A stretch of DNA of 64,000 nucleotides from Hyphomicrobiales bacterium (GCA_002401155.1 NVSG01000001.1:124001-188000), one strand, 5' to 3'; counted from the first letter of the stretch, positions 1-8,577 are shown. The notes: generated by a model not told the origin, from the sequence alone. Made by a program: numbers and translations.

Positions 1-2
1 CC

Positions 3-341
3 CTGAGCGTTCGGGCCATCAATGGTGATGCAAGCGTTATCGAACTTTCCGGCGGCAACCAGCAAAAGGTCGTTATCGCCAAAGCGCTGGTTCAAAAACC
101 AAAACTTGTGATCTTCGACGAACCAACCCGTGGCGTTGATGTGGGGGCAATTGTCGAAATTCACCATCTGATTGATCGCCTCGCTGACGAAGGAATTGCG
201 GTCATGGTTATCTCATCCTACCTGCCGGAAATCCTGCAATTATCAGATCGGATACTGGTATGCAGACAAGGCCGGATCGTCGAGGAATTCGCAGGTCAAA
301 AGACCGATGAAGAAACCATCATGTACGCGGCGGTGCACTGA
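3..341 (+). CDS. Sugar-type ABC transporter ATP-binding protein, C-terminal part
   Basis: This is the 3' end of an ATPase of the ribose/xylose importer class (CUT2; RbsA, XylG, MglA). The reading frame is open from base 3, so the gene begins outside the window. Visible are the ABC signature LSGGNQQK, then Walker B VIFDEPTRGVDVGA followed by the D-loop and ISSYLPEIL. The LSGGNQQK and DEPTRGVD wording is typical of the second, C-terminal ABC domain of the double-domain CUT2 ATPases. The substrate cannot be read from this fragment. Its stop codon overlaps the next start by one base (TGATG), so it is translationally coupled to the acyl-CoA synthetase fusion. That suggests the transported compound is an acid or ester precursor and not necessarily a sugar. 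Confidence 0.9.
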   Translation: MSVRAINGDASVIELSGGNQQKVVIAKALVQKPKLVIFDEPTRGVDVGAIVEIHHLIDRLADEGIAVMVISSYLPEILQLSDRILVCRQGRIVEEFAGQKTDEETIMYAAVH

Positions 342-2992
342 TGACAACACAATTAAAAACAACACGACCGATACTCGAAGTCCGCACAATCGAAGATATA
401 GTCGCGATCGAAAACCACCCATACGACGAACTTGTAACCGCCAAAAACCTCTATGATTTATTCCTGGCAACGGCAGAACATGTCGGGGGCTCCAAAGCAC
501 TCACGGTTTTGCGGTCAGAAGACCCTATGGATGTAGGCGCATCCTGGACCCATCAGGAATTTCTATTCGAGATCACTCAAGCAGCCAACATGTTCCGAAC
601 ATTGGGACTTGCGCCGGGAAAAGGCGTTGCAGCATTTTTGACACCTACACTACCGGCCCTGCCCCCACTGCTTCTTGGGGCTCAGGTCGCAGGCGTTGCG
701 AGCGCACTCAACTATCTTTTGAGCCCCAATGCCATTTACGATCTCCTCAACGCGCAGAAGGCAACAATCCTTGTTATCCCGTCTAGGGAACTTGATGAAA
801 TGTGCTGGTCGAAAGCTGATAACGTGTTTGATCACGTGTCCACACTTCGCCACGTCATCGTGATCGGCGATGAAACAGAAGATATTTCCGGATTTATTGG
901 TCTGGAAGAAATATTCACCAACGCCAACAAAACGACGCTCGATTTCCAGCCGACCACGGACCGCGATACCGTCTGCGCCCTGTTCCATACCGGCGGCACG
1001 ACCGGTAGTCCGAAACTCGTCCAACTAACCCACGGAAATCAGATTCACGCGGCCTTCAGTTTCGCGCAGGTGTTCGGCTACAACGAGAATGATATCGTCA
1101 TAAACGGCTTTCCATTCTTCCATGTGGGCGGAACGATGACGGTCGGCCTGTCGGTGATTGCAGCGGGTGGACACATCGTTGTGCCTTCGCCCTACGGCCT
1201 ACGCCCGCCATCTGTCGTCGAACGATACTGGGACATCGTTCAACATTTCAGGGTGACGGTGGTCGGCGGTGTCCCTACTTCGATTGGTTCTCTTTCAAAC
1301 TCATGGGTTGAGGGAAATGATGTTTCCTCGGTGAGGATAGCTGTCACGGGCGGAGCCATTCTTCCTAAAGCCGTCGGCAGTCGGTTCGAGGAGACAACAG
1401 GAATTCAACTATTCGAAACCTACGGAATGACCGAAACAGCTGCGGCCATCGCCTTTAATCCGGGGCGCGGCGAACCAATTTCCGGAAGCGTCGGCTTCCG
1501 TGCGCCTTACTCGGAGACCCGTATTGTCAGTCTCGACACAACAGAATTGAACCTGTGCAAACCAAACGAAAGCGGCGTTGTTCAAGTGCGCGGGCCGCAG
1601 GTCTTTCCCGGTTACGTAGATGCCGCTCACAATGAGGGAACGCTTGGAGAAGACGGCTGGCTCACCACAGGGGATGTCGGATATTTAACCGAAGACGCCC
1701 GTCTTGTTCTCACTGGCAGAGAAAAGGATTTGATCGTGCGAAGCGGTCATAATATTGACCCGACCGCCATCGAAGACGTGGCCAACCAGTTCGAAGGTGT
1801 CGCCATCAGCGCGGCTGTCGGCATGCCCGATCAATATGCGGGTGAAATTCCCGCGCTGTTCGTGGTTCCTGAGCCGGATACACAAATTGGCCTTGAGGCC
1901 CTGAAGACCTATCTCGGCACGCACCTTCACGAAGCCCCTGCCCGTCCAAAGACCATAAAAATCATCGATGCTCTTCCGGTGACAGCGGTCGGCAAGATTT
2001 TCAAACCTACGCTACGCGAATTGGCGATCAAGGAAAAAGTCCGTTTGGAAGTTTTGGAAATATGCGGACCTAACGCCTCAGCAGAAGTTACAGTGGGTTT
2101 CGATAGCCGCCGAAACACGATGGTGAATATCCTTCTGAACGAAGCCGAACCGGGTACTATTGCCAAACTTGAATATGCATTGAAACCTCTTCAGCAGACA
2201 TACATCATACAACCATCCGAAGCGGTAACACTGGTAATTGATCAAAACATCGCCACGCTGACATTGAACCGGCCCGCGGCCCTGAATGCCCTTTCACACG
2301 ATGCGATGAGCAGCCTAAAACGCCACCTGAAAACGCTTGCTGATCTTGCCGACCTCCGCGTGGTTGTACTGACTGGATCAGGTCGTGCATTTTGCGCCGG
2401 AGGCGATCTGATCGAATTCGAAGAAGCACTCCTCACCGACAAGAAAACCTTGCTCGACTATCTACGTTATAATCAAGAAGTGCTTCAACAGGTAGAAGAC
2501 CTACCCGTCCCGGTGATTGCCGCCATAAACGGTTTCGCCGTCGCCGGAGGTCTGGAACTGCTTCTTTGTTGCGACATTCTCATTGCGGCAGAACACGCAA
2601 AGGTCGGTGATGGCCATACACGTTATGGCATCATTCCGGCAGGCGGAGGAACTGTGCGCCTAATGGAGAAATTATCTCCATCCCATGCCGCTCAACTTTT
2701 CTACACAGCCGAACTGGTTAGTGCCGAGACATTGCACGATTGGGGGCTTGTGAACGAAGTTGTATCAAGCGACCAACTAATGGACCGCGCCATGGAAATC
2801 GCACGAGAAATCAGCAAGCGCAGCCCCGAGGCGGTCCGGCACACAAAAGCGTTGATCAGGCCCATCATCCGCTCAGTTGAACGAGACAGTCGGATTGAAG
2901 CTGAACTTGAGCGTTTTGCCAAGCACGTCGACGGTTCAGACCTTGCAAAAGGGCTTCAGGCATTCCGACAAAAACAAGATGCCCAATACTAA
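341..2992 (+). CDS. Acyl-CoA synthetase fused to enoyl-CoA hydratase/isomerase
   Basis: A two-domain protein of 883 residues. Residues about 40-575 form an AMP-forming acyl-CoA synthetase: P-loop-like HTGGTTGSPK, then FETYGMTET, then GWLTTGDVGYL with GREKDLIVRSGHNI, and the C-terminal lysine motif VTAVGKIFKP. A short extension follows. Residues about 625-883 form a crotonase domain with both oxyanion-hole segments, GRAFCAGGDL and AINGFAVAGGLEL. Of the two crotonase glutamates (rat Glu144 and Glu164), the first is kept as E739 and the second is replaced by H759. The domain may therefore be an isomerase, a hydrolase or an altered hydratase. The two enzymes are normally separate, so the fusion suggests channelling of an activated acid. 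The start overlaps the upstream ATPase stop. The substrate is unknown. Confidence 0.9.
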   Translation: MTTQLKTTRPILEVRTIEDIVAIENHPYDELVTAKNLYDLFLATAEHVGGSKALTVLRSEDPMDVGASWTHQEFLFEITQAANMFRTLGLAPGKGVAAFLTPTLPALPPLLLGAQVAGVASALNYLLSPNAIYDLLNAQKATILVIPSRELDEMCWSKADNVFDHVSTLRHVIVIGDETEDISGFIGLEEIFTNANKTTLDFQPTTDRDTVCALFHTGGTTGSPKLVQLTHGNQIHAAFSFAQVFGYNENDIVINGFPFFHVGGTMTVGLSVIAAGGHIVVPSPYGLRPPSVVERYWDIVQHFRVTVVGGVPTSIGSLSNSWVEGNDVSSVRIAVTGGAILPKAVGSRFEETTGIQLFETYGMTETAAAIAFNPGRGEPISGSVGFRAPYSETRIVSLDTTELNLCKPNESGVVQVRGPQVFPGYVDAAHNEGTLGEDGWLTTGDVGYLTEDARLVLTGREKDLIVRSGHNIDPTAIEDVANQFEGVAISAAVGMPDQYAGEIPALFVVPEPDTQIGLEALKTYLGTHLHEAPARPKTIKIIDALPVTAVGKIFKPTLRELAIKEKVRLEVLEICGPNASAEVTVGFDSRRNTMVNILLNEAEPGTIAKLEYALKPLQQTYIIQPSEAVTLVIDQNIATLTLNRPAALNALSHDAMSSLKRHLKTLADLADLRVVVLTGSGRAFCAGGDLIEFEEALLTDKKTLLDYLRYNQEVLQQVEDLPVPVIAAINGFAVAGGLELLLCCDILIAAEHAKVGDGHTRYGIIPAGGGTVRLMEKLSPSHAAQLFYTAELVSAETLHDWGLVNEVVSSDQLMDRAMEIAREISKRSPEAVRHTKALIRPIIRSVERDSRIEAELERFAKHVDGSDLAKGLQAFRQKQDAQY

Positions 2993-3076
2993 GCAAACAT
3001 GCCTCACCGAAACAAAGACACCCAATAATTAGCCCCGCGATAGCGATAGCCATAATCAAAACGATCAAGAATACAC

Positions 3077-3916
3077 TCAGCCAAGAAGCATGCGGGCTTT
3101 GGAATGTCCCATTGCGGCGGCGGCTTTGGCGATTTCCACACATTGACCGGTCTTGTTTTCCGGTGACATCAATGCATCTATTTCTACCGAACTCAGATTA
3201 TCGGTCACGGTTTTTTCCTGCCGTAACAAGGTGCAAAAAGGCGTCTCGGATTGTGCCGCTTTTGCGACCAGATCATGGATTAAATCATGGGCAGCACTTC
3301 GTCCAAGATCTGACGCCAGCCGCATCATCAAACCTTCCGTCGCCATCATCTCATGAGATGCGAGAAAGTTTACTTTCATCCGCTCTCTGTTCGGTTTGAT
3401 TTTGCTCAGTACGGAGTTGAATTTGGCAACAACGAAAAGCGCTAAAGGACAGGTTTCTTCCAGTGTTATTGCCAGTTCACGATTGACCGCTGCATCGCCC
3501 TCATGGCTAGGGCTTGGGTAGATCAAAACAGCAGCAGCTTTTCCGCGCAACTGGTTCGAACGTGCCCGTAATTCTATGATGATTTTTGGATTGGATTTTT
3601 GCGGCATGGTTGAGCTACCAACAACCTTAGGCCCAAGCCCTTCATAAAATTCACCAATCTCTTCAGTCATAGAAAGGTACAACTCATTTGCCACCCGCCC
3701 CGTTGCAACACCGATCATCGATAGTTTCGTTATATATTCAATCAGAGGATCAATAGCAGTACGATTGGGCACCAGAGAAGGCACCAAATTTAGCTTAGCG
3801 GCGAGCTTCTCCGACATTTGTGGTCCGCTCTCTCCGAAACTGTGATAGCCACCAATTGCGCCACCGAACCTCAATTGGAACAGACGCGGTTCCAGCTCCA
3901 TCATCTGATCAGCAAC
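3077..3916 (-). pseudogene. Fumarase/aspartase-superfamily lyase, 5'-truncated remnant
   Basis: The minus-strand frame encodes about 280 C-terminal residues of a lyase like 3-carboxy-cis,cis-muconate cycloisomerase or adenylosuccinate lyase. Homology begins around the segment LFQLRFGGAIGG and includes the superfamily signature SSTMPQKSNP with its catalytic serine loop. Family members are about 450 residues long. The N-terminal domain and the first conserved region, which carry active-site residues, are absent. The frame stays open to 4051, but the 40-odd residues before the homology are only the antisense of the LysR remnant on the plus strand. No Shine-Dalgarno sequence or plausible start precedes the homologous part. 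It is therefore called a pseudogene. It converges on the synthetase fusion. Confidence 0.75.
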
Positions 3917-3924
3917 ACGGCGGC

Positions 3925-4194
3925 GTTGACATGGAACCCGAATTTGAAACCACATCTTCTCTTGTGGTTCTGTCTTTGTGCAAACAGGGGCTTGGCGTTT
4001 CGCTGGTCCCGTCAATCTATGTGCACGGACTGAACGACAGTGATTTAACAAGCCGTCCTATCAATCCCGAGCGCTGGATTTCCTTTGGCGCTTTCACAGC
4101 AAAATCCAGCCCTTCCTCCGATATACAGCGGGAATTCATTGCAAACCTGAAAGAGGGTGCCCTTCATTGGCCGGGCGCAAGATTGGAAGATTAA
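3925..4194 (+). pseudogene. LysR-family regulator, C-terminal remnant
   Basis: About 88 codons match the end of a LysR substrate-binding domain: the pattern SLVVLSLCKQGLGVSLVPS is the usual final beta-alpha unit, followed by a tail ending in a stop at 4194. The helix-turn-helix and most of the effector domain are missing. The frame runs upstream to 3820, but that part is antisense to the lyase remnant and shows no LysR likeness. The junction with the lyase remnant lies at about 3915-3930. Both genes point away from it and both lack their 5' ends. This is what an internal deletion across a divergent regulator/enzyme pair would leave. Confidence 0.7.
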
Positions 4195-4222
4195 GCCCAT
4201 CGACTCTTCGTTCTTTTCACCA

Positions 4223-5083
4223 TTAATCGATTATCTCAAATTTTTGATTCATCTTGTTTGGGAAAAGCTCGGGGTCCATAGCCACACTCTGATCCACATA
4301 GTTTTGGAAGTGAACAGCACAGTTAAGTCCATCAGACATTATTACAGCGTATTGAGCAGGCGCTTCAAAGCTGGTTTGCTGACCTGTACGTCCCCGCAAG
4401 AAAGGTTCGACCCTGTGCTGATTGCCAGAAATCGTTGCACATGGATATCCACCCCAGCTACCGGCAGAAGAGATATGACAGTGCCCGGCCAGAATTTGTA
4501 TGATGTCAGCACCACTCTCGTGAAGCACCTTCAATAATTCCTCCGGATTTGCCAATCGATAAGTATCCACCGGCATCTGCAATGCGCAGGGGTTGTGGTG
4601 CAACAAAAGAATAACTTTGAGACCTTGAGCCTTTGCCTCAGCCAAACGTTCTGCGGTCCACGCAAGCCGCTTCTCGCATAGGCCACTGCGAAGCACGCCG
4701 GGTTCCGATGTATCCAGCATTAGAATTCTGTGGCCCTTGATGTCATCATACCCCTGAACGAAATTATTCTCATCAAGCATGGGGTTTCCGGCATGCTCCA
4801 AATAGACATTTCGATCATCGTGATTGCCCATCATCACCCGTTGCGGCAAATCAGTGCCCGCGCGTATTTCATCAAAAAGCACAAATGCTTGTTTGTCTGC
4901 TTTTTCTGTGATGTCACCGGCAAATACACATAGATCGGCATCACTATGAAACTTGTTGACGTCTTCAATGGCGCACTCAAAACGTGGGGCCGTATCCAAG
5001 CCACGTTTTATTTCACCGCGCGGCAAAAGATGGATATCGCTCATAATAATAAGTTTTAAAAGGCGGTCCGTATAAGCACTCAT
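4223..5083 (-). CDS. Metallophosphoesterase, CpdA/Icc-like
   Basis: A calcineurin-like phosphoesterase of 286 residues. The metal-binding motifs appear in order: MSDIHL (D-x-H), FAGDITE (GD), MGNHDDR (GNHD), LLLHHNP and AGHCH. The last is a variant of the usual GHxH. This motif set and length fit the cAMP phosphodiesterase CpdA/Icc group. The substrate could also be another cyclic nucleotide or a phosphodiester such as glycerophosphodiester. No signal peptide is seen, so the protein is cytoplasmic. The start at 5083 was preferred to the in-frame ATG at 5146, because AGGA lies eight bases before it and the metal motifs begin soon after. It is a single-gene unit with no obvious operon partners. 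Confidence 0.85.
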   Translation of the reverse strand: MSAYTDRLLKLIIMSDIHLLPRGEIKRGLDTAPRFECAIEDVNKFHSDADLCVFAGDITEKADKQAFVLFDEIRAGTDLPQRVMMGNHDDRNVYLEHAGNPMLDENNFVQGYDDIKGHRILMLDTSEPGVLRSGLCEKRLAWTAERLAEAKAQGLKVILLLHHNPCALQMPVDTYRLANPEELLKVLHESGADIIQILAGHCHISSAGSWGGYPCATISGNQHRVEPFLRGRTGQQTSFEAPAQYAVIMSDGLNCAVHFQNYVDQSVAMDPELFPNKMNQKFEIID

Positions 5084-5305
5084 AATATCAATCCTATCTC
5101 CAAGATCACAGGCCTCTTCGCCCAGAAAATTATAGCGATTATGCACTCAAAACAAAGCCCAACCACACATAAAAATGGGTAATTGGCTCTATTAAAGATC
5201 AGATAACCTTTAGTTATCGGCCTTAGTTAACTTTTGGAGGTACACGACAAACTTGGCATTGCAATCGATCATTTTTAGCTGTTGCCACATCGATAACTAA
5301 AACTA

Positions 5306-6142
5306 TCAAATTTCCCAGATGTTAACATTGCGCTCAACGAATGTATCGACGGATGTAGGCTCTCGACCTGTAAGAACTTTCACATTGCCCGTTACACGAT
5401 CTTCTGAACCTCCGGCGATTGTGTCGTCCATGGCTGCAAGGGTGTTAGCGTAGCTTTCCGGAAACCCGAGATCGAGAAAGCGTTGTGCGATGCCTTCCCT
5501 GGTCAGGCGCTTATGTTCTATTGTTCGTCCTAGTTGGCGCGTGAGAATCTCGGCTACAGAATCGTAGGAAATAACCTCGGGGCCAGTCAGGATATAGTCG
5601 GTGTTTTCAACCTTTGGCGCAGTCAAAAGGACAGCCGCACAACTCGCAATATCTTCAGCATCGATAAAGCCGACACATCCATCCTGAGTGGCGGTGTAGA
5701 TGGCAGAGTCATCAAGGATCGGGGCAAGGTGCTGTCCTTCTGAAAAATTTTGCATGAACCATGAAGGGCGCAAGATCGCCCACTCAGGCGCATTCGCCCG
5801 CAACCACCCGTGAACGGCGCCCATCATCGGCCCCCCTTCCTCGATAGAGGAAGCACTGAGCAAGACAAATCGTTTAACACCGGCCTCAATTGCGGCTTCC
5901 AGTCCGGGTTGCATCGCTCCCATCGTGTCTAATGTGTCTGTCGGAGCCACTAAATAGATGGCCTGAACACCCCGAAATGCATCCTCAAACGTTGTGGGGT
6001 CTTGCCATTGAAAGCGCACCGCGTCCTCATCTTTCGGGCTGCGGGTTGCGATGCGTGGTGTTAGCCCTTCGGCACGGAGACGTTCCGTCACGCGGCGACC
6101 GGTTTTGCCAGTACCGCCAGTTACAAGGATATGCTCAAACAT
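5306..6142 (-). CDS. NmrA-like NAD(P)-binding oxidoreductase
   Basis: An atypical short-chain dehydrogenase of 278 residues. The Rossmann motif VTGGTGKTGRRV sits at residues 7-18, followed by an arginine-rich second strand, which suggests NADP(H). The body resembles the NmrA/QOR2 group (AIYLVAP, RFVLLSAS, LRPSWFMQNF, YILTGPE). Such proteins act either as quinone or enone reductases or as redox-sensing regulators, and the sequence does not decide between these. The start overlaps the stop of the NTF2-like gene by eight bases, so the two are co-translated, and the YdcZ-like membrane protein lies just upstream in the same operon. All three are probably controlled by the divergent TetR regulator. 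Confidence 0.85.
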   Translation of the reverse strand: MFEHILVTGGTGKTGRRVTERLRAEGLTPRIATRSPKDEDAVRFQWQDPTTFEDAFRGVQAIYLVAPTDTLDTMGAMQPGLEAAIEAGVKRFVLLSASSIEEGGPMMGAVHGWLRANAPEWAILRPSWFMQNFSEGQHLAPILDDSAIYTATQDGCVGFIDAEDIASCAAVLLTAPKVENTDYILTGPEVISYDSVAEILTRQLGRTIEHKRLTREGIAQRFLDLGFPESYANTLAAMDDTIAGGSEDRVTGNVKVLTGREPTSVDTFVERNVNIWEI

Positions 6143-6596
6143 TGATAAACTCCTGAAAATTAGATGTGAGAGGCTCTACGCCGCCAACGGCTTCGAGCAG
6201 GATAAGCGGATTCCAATAGTCGCGATAATGAACAATCCGACCACCCTGAACCCTGACGACCGAGATGTAGTCCTGATCGTATCGAGCACCTGTGCTCACA
6301 CCGCTGCCTTTGCACGAGAATTCAAGAATGAAGGTTTCACCATCCTTGGAAGCATGAACGATCGGCGTCCCCATAGACTCAAACGCGATTAGCGCCCCGA
6401 CCTTGGGAAGATAATCTGCGATGGTATCTTTCCCTTGCAATTTGGTCACAGTTCCAACCGGTGCATAGGGAAACTGGAACACGATATCCTCGGCACACAT
6501 GGCGAGAAAATCATCACCCGCCTCTGCAGAGACTGCATCGCCTAAGGCATAGCTGAGCATGGCTCCAAAACTTGGAATGGTATCGGTTTTCGACAT
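6135..6596 (-). CDS. NTF2-like (SnoaL-type) protein
   Basis: A 153-residue protein with the cone-shaped NTF2/SnoaL fold pattern: an N-terminal helix, then MCAEDIVFQFPYAPVGT, and a C-terminal sheet with VRVQGGRIVHYRDYWNP. Members serve as small isomerases, hydrolases or ligand-binding proteins. No catalytic residues can be assigned with confidence. The ATG at 6596 was chosen because GGAG lies six bases before it. A TTG seven codons upstream would put that Shine-Dalgarno sequence inside the gene. It lies between the membrane protein gene (17-base gap) and the NmrA-like reductase (8-base overlap), so a shared job on one small molecule is likely. Confidence 0.8.
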   Translation of the reverse strand: MSKTDTIPSFGAMLSYALGDAVSAEAGDDFLAMCAEDIVFQFPYAPVGTVTKLQGKDTIADYLPKVGALIAFESMGTPIVHASKDGETFILEFSCKGSGVSTGARYDQDYISVVRVQGGRIVHYRDYWNPLILLEAVGGVEPLTSNFQEFINV

Positions 6597-6613
6597 TTTA
6601 TTCTCCTGTTTAC

Positions 6614-7060
6614 TCAATTGAATTGCATTGCGACGACGACGCCGATGACAAACACCGTTCCAAGGATGCGGCTAAGATCAACAGCATGTCGGGGAAAGCC
6701 GATAAGGCCAAAGTGATCTATCAGCAAAGCCATGATCATCTGCCCAGCAACAATTGCGGCGATGAAGCGCGCGGCGCCAAGACGAGGGGCAAGCATCATG
6801 GTTGCGATGACATAGACAACCCCAATAGCCCCGCCAAACCACACCCAAAAGGGTGCGGCAGTAAGGGACGTCCATGTTGGCAAGGTTGGCTGAAACAGAA
6901 TAACCACCAGAGCGAGGCAGGCGAACGATACGCCGAAAGACAAAATGGTCGCCCAGAACGAATGACCTGCCACCTGACTGAGGCCGGCGTTCATCCCGGC
7001 GTGTATGGGAATGAGTGCGCCACAGGCGATGGCTACGGGTAAAAGGGAAGATATGTTCAT
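6614..7060 (-). CDS. YdcZ/DUF606-type inner-membrane transporter protein
   Basis: A hydrophobic 148-residue protein with four to five membrane segments. It starts NISSLLPVAIACGALIPIHAG, continues with an NAGLSQVAGHSFWATILSF segment and closes with a helix VFVIGVVVAMQF. Length and pattern match the YdcZ (DUF606) family, half-size members of the drug/metabolite transporter superfamily that probably dimerise. The substrate is unknown. It is the first gene of a three-gene unit with the NTF2-like and NmrA-like proteins, and it is divergent from a TetR regulator whose operators lie in the shared promoter region. This arrangement is typical of a detoxification or efflux module. Confidence 0.8.
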   Translation of the reverse strand: MNISSLLPVAIACGALIPIHAGMNAGLSQVAGHSFWATILSFGVSFACLALVVILFQPTLPTWTSLTAAPFWVWFGGAIGVVYVIATMMLAPRLGAARFIAAIVAGQMIMALLIDHFGLIGFPRHAVDLSRILGTVFVIGVVVAMQFN

Positions 7061-7127
7061 TACATTTTAACCTAAGGTTGTGGAACCGCCAGCATTCCGA
7101 TTGATTTGACGGCGAATTTCATGCAAG

Positions 7128-7155
7128 ATCGTCGGAACGGTATAGTTCCAACGAT
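7128..7155. promoter_or_regulatory. TetR operator O1 (28-bp palindrome)
   Basis: An inverted repeat of the form ATCGTyGGAAC-N6-GTTCCrACGAT with only one mismatched base pair between the 11-base arms. It lies between the divergent ydcZ-like and tetR genes, 15 bases before the tetR start. Length, symmetry and place fit a TetR-dimer operator that silences both directions. The regulator binding it is inferred, not shown. Confidence 0.75.
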
Positions 7156-7170
7156 ATAAGGACAAACACA

Positions 7171-7800
7171 ATGGAACGCAATAGTTCCGACGACAATCCG
7201 GCAAAAAAATCTCGCAGAAAAGTTTCCGGTGCTGCACTTTTACAGCCTTCCGTCACAGCCGCTTTGCATCGTGCGCTGTTTGAGGAATGGGCAGAAACCG
7301 GTTACGCCGTTTTAAGAATGGACCGTATTGCGAAGCGAGCTGGTGTCGGAAAAGCAGCGCTTTACAGACGTTGGAAATCCAAACGGGAGCTTGCATTCGA
7401 GGCGGTCAGTGCAACAGCACTTACGATCACGCCTATTCCCGATACCGGATCATTTAAAGATGATGTTCATGCCATCACACGGGCTTTTGCTATAGTGCTT
7501 CGCCACCCGCTTGTCCGACGCATACTCCCAGACTTGCATGCCGAACGCGCCCGGTCGGATGAATTGGCTGATCTAATTGAACAAGTAACCCGAGATAGGC
7601 GCGCGCAAGCAATTGTTTTGATCGAGCGGGCCATCAAGCGTGGTGAACTGACTGAGAAGACCGACCGCCAGCTAGCTTTGGACTTGCTCATCGCTCCGCT
7701 CTATTGGAGCAGTATTGTGCAACGGCGCATAGCGACAAAAAGGGAAATCAACAGGATCGCAAAAGTCGTGACGGCATCTATTCTTTGTATTCCCCGATAG
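7171..7800 (+). CDS. TetR/AcrR-family transcriptional regulator
   Basis: A 209-residue regulator. A basic, serine-rich tail leads into the helix-turn-helix (RMDRIAKRAGVGKAALYRRW, residues about 50-69), followed by an all-helical ligand and dimerisation domain that looks like the TetR_C family often next to efflux or oxidoreductase genes. TAAGGA lies eight bases before the ATG. It is divergent from the membrane-protein/NTF2/NmrA operon, and two matching palindromes (7128-7155 and 7173-7188) lie at its promoter and start codon. It probably represses both that operon and itself until a ligand binds. The ligand is unknown. Confidence 0.9.
   Translation: MERNSSDDNPAKKSRRKVSGAALLQPSVTAALHRALFEEWAETGYAVLRMDRIAKRAGVGKAALYRRWKSKRELAFEAVSATALTITPIPDTGSFKDDVHAITRAFAIVLRHPLVRRILPDLHAERARSDELADLIEQVTRDRRAQAIVLIERAIKRGELTEKTDRQLALDLLIAPLYWSSIVQRRIATKREINRIAKVVTASILCIPR
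7173..7188. promoter_or_regulatory. TetR operator O2 overlapping the tetR start
   Basis: A second copy of the core, GGAAC-N6-GTTCC, begins two bases after the A of the tetR ATG and is followed by GACGA, which extends one arm as in O1. The core spacing equals that of O1, and the centres are about 39 bp apart. Binding here would block the start of the tetR gene, which suggests autorepression. A third, poorer likeness (GGAAC...ATTCC) lies at 7082-7098. Confidence 0.65.
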
Positions 7801-7926
7801 TTCGTGATCCTTCAACCAAAGCCGAACGGCCACGCCAAGTTCGCTAAAGGATAGGAACAGCCGAAACGCCCGAACAGAGCAATTTTCCACTTTCCCCATT
7901 GTCGCCGTTCGAATACCCCTTACCCT

Positions 7927-8577
7927 TTAAGGAGCAGCATCGCATTGTAAATCGCGAAGCAGACCATCTTCCAGCCCATAAACCCAACCGTGAATATAGA
8001 TTTCCTTACCGCGCTGCCATGCAGATTTTATGATTGGGGTGCGGCGCAGGCTTTCGACTTGCGCTTCGATTGAAAGTTCACATAGCCGGTTCATGCGGTC
8101 TTCAGGGTCAGCAATTTCTTCAAGATGATCCTTGGCGCTTTCTGCCACATCGCGCACGGGTTGTAGCCAGTGATCGATGATGCCGTGACGATGGCCATCC
8201 ATCGCCGATTGCACCCCGCCACAACCATAATGGCCACATACAATGATGTGCCTTACTTCCAGTGTTTCCACCGCAAATTCCAGCACTGACAGCAAATTGA
8301 TATCGCCGCGATGCACGAGATTGGCAACATTACGATGGACAAATACCTCACCCGGTTCAAGCCCGGTAATCACATTCGCCGGCACCCGACTATCGGAGCA
8401 TCCGATCCACAAATATTCAGGACGCTGCAACGCTGATAGCCGTTTAAAATAGTCAGGGTCATTTTCTCGTTTACCTTCTGCCCAACGCACATTGTGAGCA
8501 AGCAAATCTGTAAGGTCACGGCCTTCAGGTCTCTTTTGCTCGTCGTTCACGCCAGCACGCCTATTGAACCAGCGAAC
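7927..8577 (-). CDS. Beta-class carbonic anhydrase
   Basis: Interconverts CO2 and bicarbonate. The zinc ligands and catalytic dyad are visible: GCSDSRVP supplies the first cysteine with the Asp-Arg pair, and CGHYGCGGVQ supplies the histidine and second cysteine. At about 216 residues the length is normal and no signal peptide is seen. The start is uncertain. The ATG at 8577 overlaps the end of the isomerase gene by 17 bases and has GGGG seven bases upstream. ATGs at 8604-8607 and a GTG at 8550 are alternatives. It is the last gene of the nitrate-respiration operon. Bicarbonate supply or pH balance during anaerobic growth is a possible reason, but this is inference. Confidence 0.9.
   Translation of the reverse strand, partial: VRWFNRRAGVNDEQKRPEGRDLTDLLAHNVRWAEGKRENDPDYFKRLSALQRPEYLWIGCSDSRVPANVITGLEPGEVFVHRNVANLVHRGDINLLSVLEFAVETLEVRHIIVCGHYGCGGVQSAMDGHRHGIIDHWLQPVRDVAESAKDHLEEIADPEDRMNRLCELSIEAQVESLRRTPIIKSAWQRGKEIYIHGWVYGLEDGLLRDLQCDAAP

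Noticed and set aside
3077-4051. Full-length lyase of 324 residues starting at 4051
   Set aside because: The first 40-odd residues are antisense of the LysR remnant and show no lyase likeness. The N-terminal catalytic domain is missing.
5202-5302. Inverted repeats GATAAC-N5-GTTATC and an 11-base pair TTTAGTTATCG/CGATAACTAAA flanking about 70 bases, as a possible small mobile element or MITE
   Set aside because: No target-site duplication, no second copy in the window, and the sequence between is AT-rich with no structure. Chance or a weak control element is as likely.
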